This document shows, piece after piece, positions 1 to 10,908 of a stretch of DNA of 64,000 bases. Origin of the DNA: Neurospora tetrasperma FGSC 2508 (taxonomy: Eukaryota; Ascomycota; Sordariomycetes; Sordariales; Sordariaceae). Both the position numbers and the translations under genes were made by a program. The DNA is taken from assembly GCF_000213175.1 (NCBI RefSeq), contig NW_009799100.1, forward strand, positions 1,481,887 to 1,545,886, read 5' to 3'. Below the pieces are notes generated by a model. It searched no databases and was not told where the DNA came from. It saw only the letters and a program-made list of their open reading frames with translations. Within the stretch, counting starts at the first letter, position 1, and each line of letters begins with the position of its first letter.

Positions 1-469
1 TCCAGAACTTTGCCTTCTTTTGGTCCGAGTCGAGAATGTGAGCCGAGACGGCGAGAGCAGCGCGGGCGACTCCCTTGTCCTTGTCGAAAGTGCCAGCAAC
101 CCATGGGCCGACCAGCTTCGGTAGGGTCTTTTCAATGCGCTTCTTGGCTGACTTGACGAGCTCGAGGAGGAGGTTGTGGGAGAGTTCTCGGACACGGCGG
201 TTATTGTCGATGGCGACACGGGGGTAGAGTTGAGCCCAGACGTCTATGACGGAGTCGTCGACGGGCTGGTCGGACTTTTTGACGCATGCTAATATCTCTT
301 CGAGAGCCTTGGACTTTGTTGTGCTGTCTCGCTTGAGGAGGTTTTTGAAGGGCACGATGACGTCTTGGGGGACGCTGGAGAGGTCGGGAGGCGGAGCGAC
401 ATAGGATAGCGAAGCTGTTGACAACGAGAAGGCGCCAAAGCCGCCGGAACCAAATCCTCCTTTCTTCAT
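1..469 (-). CDS. ltn1: Listerin-type E3 ubiquitin ligase, N-terminal part (cut by window edge)
   Basis: This is the 5' end of a minus-strand gene that continues beyond base 1; about 156 codons are present. The start ATG (467-469) has the context CACCATGA, and the protein opens MKKGGFGSGGFGAFS. The segment PPDLSSVPQDVIVPFKNLL followed by KRDSTTKSKALEE matches the opening of the Listerin/Rkr1 family, whose members start with a Gly/Phe/Ser stretch and then HEAT-type helices. Listerin binds stalled 60S ribosome subunits and ubiquitinates the nascent chain (ribosome quality control, cytosol). The catalytic RING domain lies at the C-terminus and is outside the window. No intron is needed in the visible part. 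The family call rests on remembered motifs, not on a search. Confidence 0.85.
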   Translation of the reverse strand, partial: MKKGGFGSGGFGAFSLSTASLSYVAPPPDLSSVPQDVIVPFKNLLKRDSTTKSKALEEILACVKKSDQPVDDSVIDVWAQLYPRVAIDNNRRVRELSHNLLLELVKSAKKRIEKTLPKLVGPWVAGTFDKDKGVARAALAVSAHILDSDQKKAKFW

Positions 470-1888
470 GGTGGCCGTGTGTCGTTGGCTATAGATACGT
501 CGGACTTGAGTGATTCAGAGGCCAGATTCGACTATAAAGGCGAGGAAGCAATAAAAAGAAAGCTTAAAAAAGGCACGGCGAAGAGATGCCAGAATGCGAT
601 AGCTGGAGAAACACTAGACCTAGCTTAGAGCTGTGGATGAAAAATAATGACACCGTTCAAAGCTCAGTCGCGCTCATAATCCGAGATGTCTATTAGAGGA
701 TCGAGTACAGAGTTGCCAGGTGTTTAGTGCAGAACGTCATGCCACCATCGCGATATACTCTTGGCTGTCACGACCGCTGTGGTTACGGCGATGAGCCTGC
801 CGGTATGATGATGCTCGGCTTCAATGACGGCCTTCTCGGTCTACCTTTCCTGGTTCCTGCATCGGTCATAGTGGGGTAGCTGCCCGCTTGGAGCACAAAA
901 TCGCGGTGCACGTGATGAGGGGCACGTTTTGACGTGTAATGTTAGTGCTCACCTTGGCCTCAGTATACAGAGCACTAACAGCATAAACCAACTTGGCCAG
1001 TTTTGGCATCGTCAAACATTAGGGCAGGTTCGTTGGTTTTCAGACTCTGAGACCCTAACATCTCGAACAGTGCCGCTTTGCTGTTTGGAACCCGATCCAA
1101 GCAGGCTCGGGTTGCTCACTTTGATCTTTGCCTGCCGAATGTCTCACTGCTTTGGGTCACAAATGATGGGAGAGGAAAACATGGACGCTCCGGAAAAACC
1201 AAAGCTCCTCAAATCCAAGACGAGCCGGAAGGGGATCGGCAAGTCGGATAACCTCTTTGAGTCTTCCACTTTGCACAGCCCAAAGCGGATGGACGCCCAG
1301 ATAGCAAATGACAAACAGGCGGCAGAGCCAACAGTCGATCTTGAGCATCTGTCAGAACAGCAGTTTCTTGGGATGTTGGCTTGTTGTCGAGCAACAATTA
1401 TTGTCCCTCTCCCCTAAGAAGCTCTTGTTGTATTACTCATACATATTAGTTCCACACTGTCGTTGCCGGGACAATGACTCATGTTGTTGGCTCGTGCATT
1501 ATACTGTGAAGTAAACAATGCCTTGGAAGTTGAAGCCATCGCGAACTGTCTCCGTGTCAAAGTTACCAAGCCCGAAGCCATCGTCGAATGAAGAAGTGGG
1601 TGAGATGGCCGGTTGACCAGGTGGTTGGGCGTGAGTGTTCATCATTCATCAATCACCCTCCATTTCATATGAATGTTGTCCTCCTCCAGTGCCTCCAATC
1701 TCTCTCTCACACTGGCCGATCATCACCAACTTCCTTCAAACAACTGTTGCTCCTGTCTTGGCGTCGAGCCAGTCTGGTGGCGAGAGGGCGGGTTAGCAGG
1801 GTGACCTTGTCCCTTAGCGCTCTCCCCTTAGGCCCCTTCACATCGACACCAATGCATGTTCCAATGCATGCCCTGTGGACCCTGTCAG

Positions 1889-2888
1889 NNNNNNNNNNNN
1901 NNNNNNNNNNNNNNNNNNNNNNNNNNNNNNNNNNNNNNNNNNNNNNNNNNNNNNNNNNNNNNNNNNNNNNNNNNNNNNNNNNNNNNNNNNNNNNNNNNNN
2001 NNNNNNNNNNNNNNNNNNNNNNNNNNNNNNNNNNNNNNNNNNNNNNNNNNNNNNNNNNNNNNNNNNNNNNNNNNNNNNNNNNNNNNNNNNNNNNNNNNNN
2101 NNNNNNNNNNNNNNNNNNNNNNNNNNNNNNNNNNNNNNNNNNNNNNNNNNNNNNNNNNNNNNNNNNNNNNNNNNNNNNNNNNNNNNNNNNNNNNNNNNNN
2201 NNNNNNNNNNNNNNNNNNNNNNNNNNNNNNNNNNNNNNNNNNNNNNNNNNNNNNNNNNNNNNNNNNNNNNNNNNNNNNNNNNNNNNNNNNNNNNNNNNNN
2301 NNNNNNNNNNNNNNNNNNNNNNNNNNNNNNNNNNNNNNNNNNNNNNNNNNNNNNNNNNNNNNNNNNNNNNNNNNNNNNNNNNNNNNNNNNNNNNNNNNNN
2401 NNNNNNNNNNNNNNNNNNNNNNNNNNNNNNNNNNNNNNNNNNNNNNNNNNNNNNNNNNNNNNNNNNNNNNNNNNNNNNNNNNNNNNNNNNNNNNNNNNNN
2501 NNNNNNNNNNNNNNNNNNNNNNNNNNNNNNNNNNNNNNNNNNNNNNNNNNNNNNNNNNNNNNNNNNNNNNNNNNNNNNNNNNNNNNNNNNNNNNNNNNNN
2601 NNNNNNNNNNNNNNNNNNNNNNNNNNNNNNNNNNNNNNNNNNNNNNNNNNNNNNNNNNNNNNNNNNNNNNNNNNNNNNNNNNNNNNNNNNNNNNNNNNNN
2701 NNNNNNNNNNNNNNNNNNNNNNNNNNNNNNNNNNNNNNNNNNNNNNNNNNNNNNNNNNNNNNNNNNNNNNNNNNNNNNNNNNNNNNNNNNNNNNNNNNNN
2801 NNNNNNNNNNNNNNNNNNNNNNNNNNNNNNNNNNNNNNNNNNNNNNNNNNNNNNNNNNNNNNNNNNNNNNNNNNNNNNNNNNNNNNNN
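1889..2888. other. Assembly gap (1000 N)
   Basis: Exactly 1000 unknown bases, a round number that suggests a scaffold gap of fixed or estimated size. It is followed at once by 24 C residues (2889-2912), a homopolymer that probably stopped sequencing or assembly. Confidence 0.99.
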
Positions 2889-2912
2889 CCCCCCCCCCCC
2901 CCCCCCCCCCCC
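2889..2912. repeat. Poly-C homopolymer at gap edge
   Basis: Twenty-four consecutive C residues directly follow the N run. The true length is uncertain because it sits at an assembly break. Confidence 0.9.
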
Positions 2913-4510
2913 GGCGCTCCCCGGATGCCACGGGGTTGCTCCACCAAGACTAACATCGTGGGAACTGGGAATAAGAGAACCCACAGTGAACGTCAGCGTT
3001 CCAAACCGGTTCTTGAATTTTGTTTTGGGACCCTCCCTCTCATCGAGATTCGAGATGGTCCTTGTGTCGTCGCCGGTGTCTGTCGGCCCGTCTCCCTCCT
3101 CAGCTCAACACTATGCAGAGCAGCAGGAGATTGCTTGGCTCGACTGACTTTCTGGCCACAATGCCACACACCTCCACTGTACACATGCAAACAGTTGTTG
3201 GATACGCCGAAAGGGTCCAAATCTGTGTGAACATTACCTTGCGTAGTGTACACTACACAGTATGTCCAGTGTATTGGCGTATAAATGCAATGGTGCAAGG
3301 GTACTGCTGCCGTCAGCCATCCAGACGCTCGAGAGCCACGGAAGAGGCTTCGGATTTGAGTAACTGTCGGGCCATATCTTGAATATGCTGTGACAAAGGC
3401 GGGCGGCAATGCCATCTCTGTTTGGCTCAAAGGACAAGAAAGGGGTCCACCCCATCAGCCCCTGGCCATGTCCAAAAGAAGTCAATGTTTGGGGTGTTGG
3501 GGTCTCCAATGTCCCCCTCGTTTTTACTGTGTACATACCTCTCCGCTACTACGTAAGCCCCTCTCCAAGATGATCATCCCCAGATACTAGTGTACCCCCC
3601 CCCCCCTCCTCCCTCCCCCGGTTTCTCATCTTGTGTCCTTTGTTTCCGTCCAACAGATTGGCTGACTTTCCAAACCTCTTGATGCCGAATCCCGTCTCCC
3701 CTCTCACACAGTCTGCAAAAGTCAGACCTTGTTGCAAGTCTACCTCCTGCTGCCAAGCCGTCGTGGAGCTCGTGGCCGCCATGGCTGCAACAATGTTTGG
3801 TTCCGTGAGCGGATCGTCTTCTTGATCTCCGTGTGCCGCTTCCGAGTTTGGTAAGCGGATGTAGGCACCGGGGACAACAAGACTGCACGTCCCATGCACA
3901 AGTCCCCTCACTGTGAGGAGCGAGGACTGTTGCCCTTGGCATGGGATTGAAACCGGGGAGCGGTTGAAGGAATGGATGAACTTATTAAAACCCACCATGA
4001 TTCCCCATCGTGTGTGTGTCCATCGTGTGCTTTCTCTCTCTTGGTTCAGTTTCCAGTCTCATATTCTCTTCTGGCTGTTCTTCCCCTACTTGGCTTTTCA
4101 CGTTCCTACACTACCTACATAGTGTGGTGGCACCGCGCAACCATCCCACCCTGACAACAACCTCTTTCTCCAAATCAGTTCGTGACTGAAACTTGGAAAC
4201 ACGGGTGCCCTGTGTTTACTAATTAGTCCATCGTCATCGTCATCATTTGACGTCCAATCCGTAGCATTGGCCACTTCCGTCTTTGTCGTGTAAGTGCCCC
4301 GCCATCCGGATCAGTGCCGCATACCTGCCTTTTTTCCTAGACTGCCGTCATACATGGCAGTCAGTGCGTTACATTGCATTCTTCTCCCTCTACCTACTCT
4401 CTTTTCCTTTTTAGTTCTGAAACTGACAATAAACTAACTATCGCTTCAGCTACCTTTAAGCCAAGAAATGCCACTTCAGTTCCAACCCTCATAACACTGC
4501 AGTATTCGCC

Positions 4511-7459
4511 ATGTCGTTGACTTCCGCTTCCACTCCCACTTACCGTGCTGGTTGGGCCAAGGCCTCCTCTCTGGCTTCTGGCGCCGCTGTAGTTCGCCAC
4601 CACCATCATCAACAACAGCAAACACGAGGCTTTCGCTTCGGTCGTACGTGGTCATCCTACCTCGACCCCGAGTACACTCAAGATGTCTGCCATCGCCAAC
4701 GCAGAATTCGCTACAAATACTTCCAGACCTTGAACCGCCGACTCTCGTGGGAGCAGCACCCCTTGGCCGAGAATGCCAAGTCGACCATCAAGCGCATGTC
4801 CAAGGACTATTGGTACCCCGTTGAGCAGGAAAACGCAGGGCGGCGACATCTCGACGAGGAAATTGCTGCCAACACCATCAACAACCCAACCGGCATCCGA
4901 CCAGGTCAAAACATCGAAGATGCAGAGCGTGCACCCCTGGAGGACTTGCTGTTCGGAGACGCCAAGACACAGATCAAGACAAAGGCAGAGGCGCCTCTTG
5001 AGAAGTCAAAGCGCAGTCGGGGCAACAAGAACAAGTCCAAGTCGGTGAAGGCGGACTCTGAATACGTGATTGACCCCATCACCAACCGCAAGGTCCTCAA
5101 ATCGGCCACATTCGGCCTCGATAGCAAGGCTCCGCTATCCAGTCCCTATACATCTCAGTTTACCAACCTCAACCCTCCAGAGCTAGACACCTCCAAACCC
5201 ATTTTCTATGACGGCCCTCCTCCAGAGGCGGAGCTCAAGGTCTATAGCCAGGTCAAGGTCGACGACGCCCCATGGAACCCCATTGACCCAGCATCTGCCC
5301 CGTCTCTTTCAGATGTGCTCCTCAAGGACACACCTGCCCCTGACCTGCTCAACGCCCTGTCGTCGGATCAAGCTAAAGTGTCTTGGCACCCTAACGCGGG
5401 AATTGCCGCGACCACAGCCGTGCCGCCTTTGGGTTCCCAACCGCAACCGGTAGCTAATGAGGTATCCGAGGCCATCAACAAGCAAGAAGCGACATATGAG
5501 GACCTCAACAAGTACGGACCTGTCAAGGCACACGAACCTGATGGCAAGTACAAGGACACTCCTGAAGTGCCTGCCGACGAAACAGAATTGGGCAAGTATG
5601 GCGCAGTTCGCAGCCATGAACCCGATGGCAAGTACAAGCAGGCCTCGGAGGAGACTGTCGACAAGGCGGAGCTTGGCCAATACGGCGCCGTCCGCGCCCA
5701 CGAGCCCGATGGCAAGTACAAGGAGCAAAAGGAATTTACCAACACTCAAGAATACGACCCTGCTGAATTGGCCGAATACGATTCCGTCCGGGTTCACGAG
5801 CCTGACGGGAAATATAAGAAGGAAAAGGGAGTCAACAACTACGATGAATACGACCCCGCCGAACTAGCTGAATACGGTTCCGTCCGGGCTCACGAGCCTG
5901 ACGGCATGTACAAGAAGGAAAAGGCAGTCAACAACTACGACGAATATGATCCCGCGGAGCTGGCCGAGTACGATGCAGTCCGTGTTCACGAGCCGGACGG
6001 CATGTACAAGAAAGAAAAGGGAATCAACAACTACGACGAATATGATCCAGCCGAACTAGCCCAGTATGACGCAGTTCGTGTTTATGAGCCGGACGGCATG
6101 TACAAGGAGCAGAAGTCATTCAGCAACACTCAAGAATACGACCCTGCCGAACTAGCCCAGTATGACGCAGTTCGCGCCCACGAGCCCGATGGCATGTACA
6201 AGAAGGAGAAGGAGTTCGTCAATTACTCCGAGTATGATCCTGCCGAGCTGGCCGGCTATGGTGCCTTCCGCGCCCACGAACCTGATGGCATGTACAAAAA
6301 GGAGAAGGAATATACCAACTACTCCGAGTACGAAGATCTAGATGCGTACGGTAAACCATTCCTCAGCCATGAGCCCGATGGGAAGTACGCTGCGGAGATG
6401 GCGCGCGCTGAGCCTAGGTCAGAACCTTCGGTACTAAAGGAGCTCCGCGAGCGCCAGCAGCCTGCCATTGGTGCGGGACTGGAAGGAGATGCAGTCGACG
6501 CGGCCAAGCTTTCCGAGGAACTGTCTCAGTATGGTGCATTCAGAAGCCATGAGCCCGATGGCAAGTACGCCGCTTCTGCTCAAGGGCAGAGGCAGGCCCA
6601 CGCCGCAGAGGAAGACACTCTCAGCGAAGAGAACCCCTTGGAAGCCTTCACCTACGAAGATGCCCAGACCACCAAATCGTCTGCGGTCTCGAAGCCACAA
6701 CCCGTTGAGCCCACCACCACCAACCCAACCGTCTACAAAATCCTCGCTTTTAACCCCGACACTCAATTCGTCGAAGAAGCTGAGACCACCTCCAGCATTC
6801 TCCCCTCCAACTCCAACACCCCTACCTCTCCCGCCGACGTGCTAACCCGCCTCACCAACATCTCCAAGTTTCTCCCACACTTTGCCCGCATCGAGTCTCA
6901 AGGGTTTGAGATCGTAGCCGGCTCCGGGGACGTTCTTGTTTTCCGCAAGGTCCGGGAAGGCGTCACTTCCCCTCTTCAATCCCAGACCGTTCATGAGCCC
7001 ACCGCCGCGAGACAAGCGGTTGCGCAGGCGGATGGTACCCTCGCAACAAGCAGCGGCGGCGGCCCCATCAACCCCGTTGACATGACGGGCGGAAGCCTGA
7101 GCGGCGGGAAGAGAGATTACCACGTTGCTACGGGCCGGTTTGCTAGTCCGACGGGATTTGTGAACTATAACTTGCCTAGCTCTACTACTGCGGCCAGTGC
7201 CAGTCAGAGTCAGAGTCCGTCCTCTGCGAGTGAAAAGGTTCATTATGAACAGGCTGCTGCTGAGACCCAGCAGCAGCAGGAACAGAAGCAGCAGAAGCAG
7301 GAGGAGGAGGTGGGGCAGCAGCAGAGAAAGAAGGCAAGCCTTACCAAGCGCGCAGTAATGGGCGCCGCCTGGATTGCCGGGGGGGCCTACTCGGTTGGTG
7401 TAGTGAAGGATTTCTTCAAGACTGGTGGTGTGGATGGAAAGGGATCGAAGGGTCTCTAA
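4511..7459 (+). CDS. Mitochondrial-type EPDG-repeat protein, 982 aa
   Basis: One uninterrupted exon with start context TCGCCATGT. I do not recognise a named family with a known function. The N-terminus is rich in Ser, Ala, Arg and His with almost no acidic residues up to about residue 55, which fits a mitochondrial presequence. It continues RGFRFGRTWSSYLDPEYTQD and a basic/aromatic segment to about residue 100. Residues about 330-690 hold eleven tandem units around the core HEPDG[KM]YK; the central ones are 32 residues long with EYDPAELAEY linkers. A conserved-looking globular segment follows near residues 740-820 (it begins VYKILAFNPDTQFVEEAETT). Then come the motif RFASPTGFVNYNLP, a Gln/Glu-rich coiled-coil-like stretch and a short hydrophobic segment near the C-terminus (AVMGAAWIAGGAYSVGVV) that could be a membrane anchor. 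I infer a membrane-anchored mitochondrial protein; the role is unknown. Confidence 0.85.
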   Translation: MSLTSASTPTYRAGWAKASSLASGAAVVRHHHHQQQQTRGFRFGRTWSSYLDPEYTQDVCHRQRRIRYKYFQTLNRRLSWEQHPLAENAKSTIKRMSKDYWYPVEQENAGRRHLDEEIAANTINNPTGIRPGQNIEDAERAPLEDLLFGDAKTQIKTKAEAPLEKSKRSRGNKNKSKSVKADSEYVIDPITNRKVLKSATFGLDSKAPLSSPYTSQFTNLNPPELDTSKPIFYDGPPPEAELKVYSQVKVDDAPWNPIDPASAPSLSDVLLKDTPAPDLLNALSSDQAKVSWHPNAGIAATTAVPPLGSQPQPVANEVSEAINKQEATYEDLNKYGPVKAHEPDGKYKDTPEVPADETELGKYGAVRSHEPDGKYKQASEETVDKAELGQYGAVRAHEPDGKYKEQKEFTNTQEYDPAELAEYDSVRVHEPDGKYKKEKGVNNYDEYDPAELAEYGSVRAHEPDGMYKKEKAVNNYDEYDPAELAEYDAVRVHEPDGMYKKEKGINNYDEYDPAELAQYDAVRVYEPDGMYKEQKSFSNTQEYDPAELAQYDAVRAHEPDGMYKKEKEFVNYSEYDPAELAGYGAFRAHEPDGMYKKEKEYTNYSEYEDLDAYGKPFLSHEPDGKYAAEMARAEPRSEPSVLKELRERQQPAIGAGLEGDAVDAAKLSEELSQYGAFRSHEPDGKYAASAQGQRQAHAAEEDTLSEENPLEAFTYEDAQTTKSSAVSKPQPVEPTTTNPTVYKILAFNPDTQFVEEAETTSSILPSNSNTPTSPADVLTRLTNISKFLPHFARIESQGFEIVAGSGDVLVFRKVREGVTSPLQSQTVHEPTAARQAVAQADGTLATSSGGGPINPVDMTGGSLSGGKRDYHVATGRFASPTGFVNYNLPSSTTAASASQSQSPSSASEKVHYEQAAAETQQQQEQKQQKQEEEVGQQQRKKASLTKRAVMGAAWIAGGAYSVGVVKDFFKTGGVDGKGSKGL
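5498..6580 (+). repeat. In-frame tandem repeat array, 11 EPDG[K/M]Y units
   Basis: Eleven copies of a unit with consensus Y[GD]xVRxHEPDG[KM]YKKEK lie inside the 982-aa protein. Units four to nine are 96 bp (32 codons) and are the most alike; the first two are shorter and the last two more diverged. The array is in frame throughout, so unit gain or loss would keep the reading frame. Confidence 0.9.
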
Positions 7460-8476
7460 GTTCTTTTTACTTTTTTCCTTTTCTTTTTCTTTTTGTTGGA
7501 GTAAATGATCATGACACGACATGAGTGGCGTTTTCTTTTAGGGGAATCTGATGGAGGGAGGGCAGGGCGTATACACACGACTGACGGAGGGAAAGTCTTC
7601 AACTTGCATGCGAAGGGATCGGTTTCTTTATTTTGGCATTTCCTTACCGATTCTCTTTCTGAGCACTGCTTTTAGCAGTGGTTTATGCCTCTTTTCGCAG
7701 CGGGCAACTTTATTAACATCATCATCATCATTATAGATGGGGTCACTGGATACCCATAGATGAATTAAGATCATGGATGGCGGATCATGCTTACTACACA
7801 TACTTGATGTAGAATAGTCACTCGTTCATAAGTGGACAATGGAATCAAGATGTAAATTAACTGCAATACATTTCGCGGGCCTTTGGAAGGTGATGAATTG
7901 TAGCGAATGTTGAATCATACAATAACTATACAGACAGGCGCCTGCTAAGGTAACACCGTTTAGAGCTCGTGATAGTAGTACAAAGTACGTCATTTCATGA
8001 CCCCCACCCCCCGTTTTCCCGTCCCCTCCTCAACTCGCCATTCGGGTTCGTCCGTGTGACTAGTGCCTCCCAACTTCTGTCGCCATTTTGTAGGGTGAAG
8101 AAAAGAAAAAAAAATTTGAAAAGAGAAAAAAAAAAGGAATAAGGTACGGTCAATGGCATATGTTAACCGATTCCGATTCATCCCGCGCCAACATGCTGAA
8201 TCCAATGCCATTTCCATTCCACGAACTTCCGTTGCGTTGTGTCTTGTTGTGTCGTGCTGTACTGTGACGCGTGCCGAGAACTTGGATCATCATGTCTTGT
8301 ATGTTGTCCAATGTCGATGCTGATATCACCAAAGAGAGACAGACAGTATGTCAGTCTGTCATCCTGGGATCGATCATTTCCCCTCAATCGTGACGGATTC
8401 CGTTTTCCACCCCCAATCACCTTCAATCATCATCACCATCTTCATCAATCACCACCGTCCTCAATTTCTCTCGGTC
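7460..8476. other. Convergent intergenic region; 3' ends only
   Basis: The region lies between the ends of the EPDG repeat gene and the small Ser-rich gene. It is AT-rich with T-runs just after 7460 and A-runs near 8100-8140 (read on plus), as expected for 3' untranslated regions. No gene seen. Confidence 0.6.
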
Positions 8477-8815
8477 TCAATACCCATGTCCCCCCTCAGT
8501 AAACCCCTCCTCCCCAACCTTCCTCACGCTCCCGCCTGTTGATCCGCTCCTCAGCTGCATTTCATGCTTGTACTGTTCCTGCGACCAGCTCTGTCGGCGG
8601 TCGAGCTTGGGTTGCCATGTCGAAGTGTGGTTCATGGCTCTTTGGGCGTAGGCGTCTGAGGAGGAGGAGGAGGTTGAGCTTTGCGAGTGCGATTTGCTTC
8701 TGGTGGTGACGGGGGAGGTAGAAGACGTGGATGACTTGGTTAGGGTTTCGGTGAGGTCGGAGTAGGGGGCGGAGGTGATGATGCTGGAAGGAGCGGCGGT
8801 TTTTGTTGAAGACAT
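8477..8815 (-). CDS. Small conserved fungal Ser/Thr-rich protein, 112 aa
   Basis: A single exon on the minus strand, ATG at 8815. The N-terminal half is low-complexity Ser/Thr. The C-terminal half reads DAYAQRAMNHTSTWQPKLDR followed by RQSWSQEQYKHEMQLR and ends in a Gly-rich tail. The RQSW[SN]-x-E-x-x-K-x-E-M-Q type motif resembles small uncharacterised proteins of other Pezizomycotina, from memory. There is no signal peptide or membrane segment. The function is not known. The alternative is a chance frame, but the charged helical motif argues against this. Confidence 0.65.
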   Translation of the reverse strand: MSSTKTAAPSSIITSAPYSDLTETLTKSSTSSTSPVTTRSKSHSQSSTSSSSSDAYAQRAMNHTSTWQPKLDRRQSWSQEQYKHEMQLRSGSTGGSVRKVGEEGFTEGGHGY

Positions 8816-9822
8816 GTTGTTTGTAGGTTTTCCTGGGGTGTTGTTGTGTTGTTGTTGTTAGGTTGGTTGGTTGGTTGGTTGCTTCTGATGTGGTAGAGGT
8901 GGTTTGAGGTGTGTTGATGATCGTTGTGTGTTGTACAAGGTTGGTTGGTGGTGAAAGTTGAGGTTTTTGGTGTGGTGTTATTTGGAGGTAGTCAGAGAGA
9001 AGGTCGATTCTCGGTGTTCGTTGTATAAGTTGGGTATCAAGAAATGGCAGGAAAAAGAACTATCGTCGCTATCCAATGTTTTCGCTTCAACGTCGCAGTT
9101 GCAGTTTACAGTAACATCCAGATTGGAATGTGGAAGGAGGGGGAAAGGGAACACAGCCGGATGCGACACACACTCACCTAATTTATCTTCTTCGTTTGAA
9201 AACACAGGAATGGTCTGACGTAGACAGCTGTTGCTTTCGAAGGCTAAATAAAGTTGGAAAGCCACACAAGTGGTGGTCGATCAATTCTGGCTTCCTCACC
9301 TCATTGTGCATCTCTACTCGCCACTAGTTTGCCAACAAAAACCCAATGAATTGACAGCAATCATGTCATTGCACAATTGGGTGGTGATACAAATGAGGGG
9401 AGTTTCTCAACTGAAGCCGTAAGTTGTATCACGTTACGTAACGTAGCCGGAGGACTGTGACTTATCGGTCCACTCACTGTAAGGCTGTCGATTATGGCCC
9501 CACCCTTCCCGCCTTCGGCCCCTAAAAGATCATCTAGGGGTCCCCTTTCAATGGTGGCTTCAGTGGAACTGGCGACCCTAACAGCGGAGTTCGGTGACGT
9601 TTTTGTTGTGTGTTTGTCACACTCATTTTTATCACAAACCGTCCTCACTGATATCATTGTTGACGAATAACGATGCTATAACTTCCTGTAATTGGCGAAT
9701 GAATACGAGCAGCACGTAACAAGCACCACGCTGGGTTGTCCTTTTAAGACGTTGAAATCGAGATCCGACAAACCCATGGCCCCGACGCCGATGACGATTC
9801 CCGGTCCCTTTCCCGGTCAACC
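8816..9822. other. Upstream region of the 112-aa gene; GGTT microsatellite
   Basis: Tandem-gene intergenic space. Directly upstream of the 112-aa start lies a GT-rich stretch with five GGTT units (8861-8880), probably in the 5' leader. Open frames at 8958-9218 and 9361-9657 show no domain content. Confidence 0.5.
8861..8880. repeat. (GGTT)5 microsatellite
   Basis: Five perfect GGTT units, next to a TTG-repeat stretch (8841-8859), close upstream of the minus-strand start at 8815. Confidence 0.9.
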
Positions 9823-10908
9823 TCACGATGTCTGATCATGATTGCAATCACGGAACGACCCCTCAAACTCCTCGCGCTCGCCCTTCCACCTTTCAATGAC
9901 CCTGAAAGTATTGCGTGATGCCATCCGTTCCCAATTTTCCCGTGGGCTACCCAGTCTAAGCGGCACGATTTCCTCCGACTCGGGGATTTCCGGAAGAGCC
10001 TTTTCTGAAATAGCCCTCGAATACCGTGAAAGCGTCTTCTTCGGCTCCCGAATTAACACGGCTACCCCGGGGTCATTAATCTTCTCCCCAAACGACTCTC
10101 GGATAGATCCTGTCGCTCTGAGCGATGGATCCATCTGACCACATCCATGCCCTTTTCCTTCCCTCTCCGTGACCAAGAAGCTTGATATCCGCGAGACCCA
10201 GTTGGGTCGGATCGGCGAGTCTCCGATGCCCTGACCGTCGAGTTCGACTGGAGGAGGGTCACGGTACGTCCAGGTCACGACGGCTGTCTGTCCTTTGTCC
10301 ACATCGCGTCCATTACCCCGAGAAATTACTTGGTATCCCAGCCCTGCCCCGGCGGCGAGGCGATCGCTGGGAAGCAGCGACGTTCGGCTGTCTGAGCGCT
10401 TGATTTGGAAGGTGAAATGGGCCCTACCTCTTCGCGAAAAGGCAAACAGGGAGAAGGAGGGCCATAGTCGGGGAACACTTCTACCGGCTCTGCGTCGCCG
10501 GCTGATCAGGATGTAATACAGAACCCACATGATGACAGCGACGGACAGGCTGAGCAGCGGAATCAGGCTTATGCTGGTTCCGTGGTTGAGGGACGCGGTA
10601 TTATGAGTGCTTGATACTGCGCTGCTGGACGTGGAAGACGGGGGTACGATGGCCGTGGGGAGGCCGGAGATCTTGGTGGTCCATGACTCTTGAGTTAATA
10701 CCGATGGGTTAAATGAGGTAGGGCTTGGTGGAGGTCTACTATCTGTAAGCAAAACCTCTGGAGAGTCTCTACGAGCCACTGTCGGGAGTGTTTCAATGGC
10801 TCGGCGAGTGCTTGTTGTCATTGTTGGATACTGAGGGTTCATAAACGATGAGCTTGCGGTCGTTGGATATTGAAGGATGAAGGACAATGAATTTGCGGAA
10901 GCGGCCAT
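9823..10908 (-). CDS. Single-pass membrane protein with Ser/Thr-rich ectodomain, 361 aa
   Basis: Single exon on the minus strand. The frame stays open to 10929, but the first ATG is at 10908 (protein MAASANSLSF...). Residues 1-110 are rich in Ser, Thr and Pro. Residues about 112-136 form one hydrophobic segment (SLIPLLSLSVAVIMWVLYYI) followed by SRRRRAGR, a strong stop-transfer signal. The remaining 220 residues are hydrophilic and presumably cytosolic. There is no cleavable signal peptide in this model, so either it inserts by its single helix or a 5' exon is missing. It resembles fungal membrane proteins with mucin-like exteriors in layout only. The function is not recognised. Confidence 0.6.
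   Translation of the reverse strand: MAASANSLSFILQYPTTASSSFMNPQYPTMTTSTRRAIETLPTVARRDSPEVLLTDSRPPPSPTSFNPSVLTQESWTTKISGLPTAIVPPSSTSSSAVSSTHNTASLNHGTSISLIPLLSLSVAVIMWVLYYILISRRRRAGRSVPRLWPSFSLFAFSRRGRAHFTFQIKRSDSRTSLLPSDRLAAGAGLGYQVISRGNGRDVDKGQTAVVTWTYRDPPPVELDGQGIGDSPIRPNWVSRISSFLVTEREGKGHGCGQMDPSLRATGSIRESFGEKINDPGVAVLIREPKKTLSRYSRAISEKALPEIPESEEIVPLRLGSPRENWERMASRNTFRVIERWKGEREEFEGSFRDCNHDQTS

Larger units (their letters stand above)
470..4510. other. Divergent intergenic region with assembly gap; no gene recognised
   Basis: This is the space between the Listerin gene (minus) and the EPDG repeat gene (plus), so it should hold both promoters. Open frames at 929-1417 and 2993-3430 have no domain-like content and poor start context. 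Many long frames listed across 1889-2888 exist only because N translates as X. Pyrimidine-rich and poly-C stretches occur near 3595-3620. I see no gene. Confidence 0.6.

Noticed and set aside
1588-3230. Long open frames across the gap on both strands
   Set aside because: They consist almost wholly of unknown residues from the 1000 N and have no conserved flanks.
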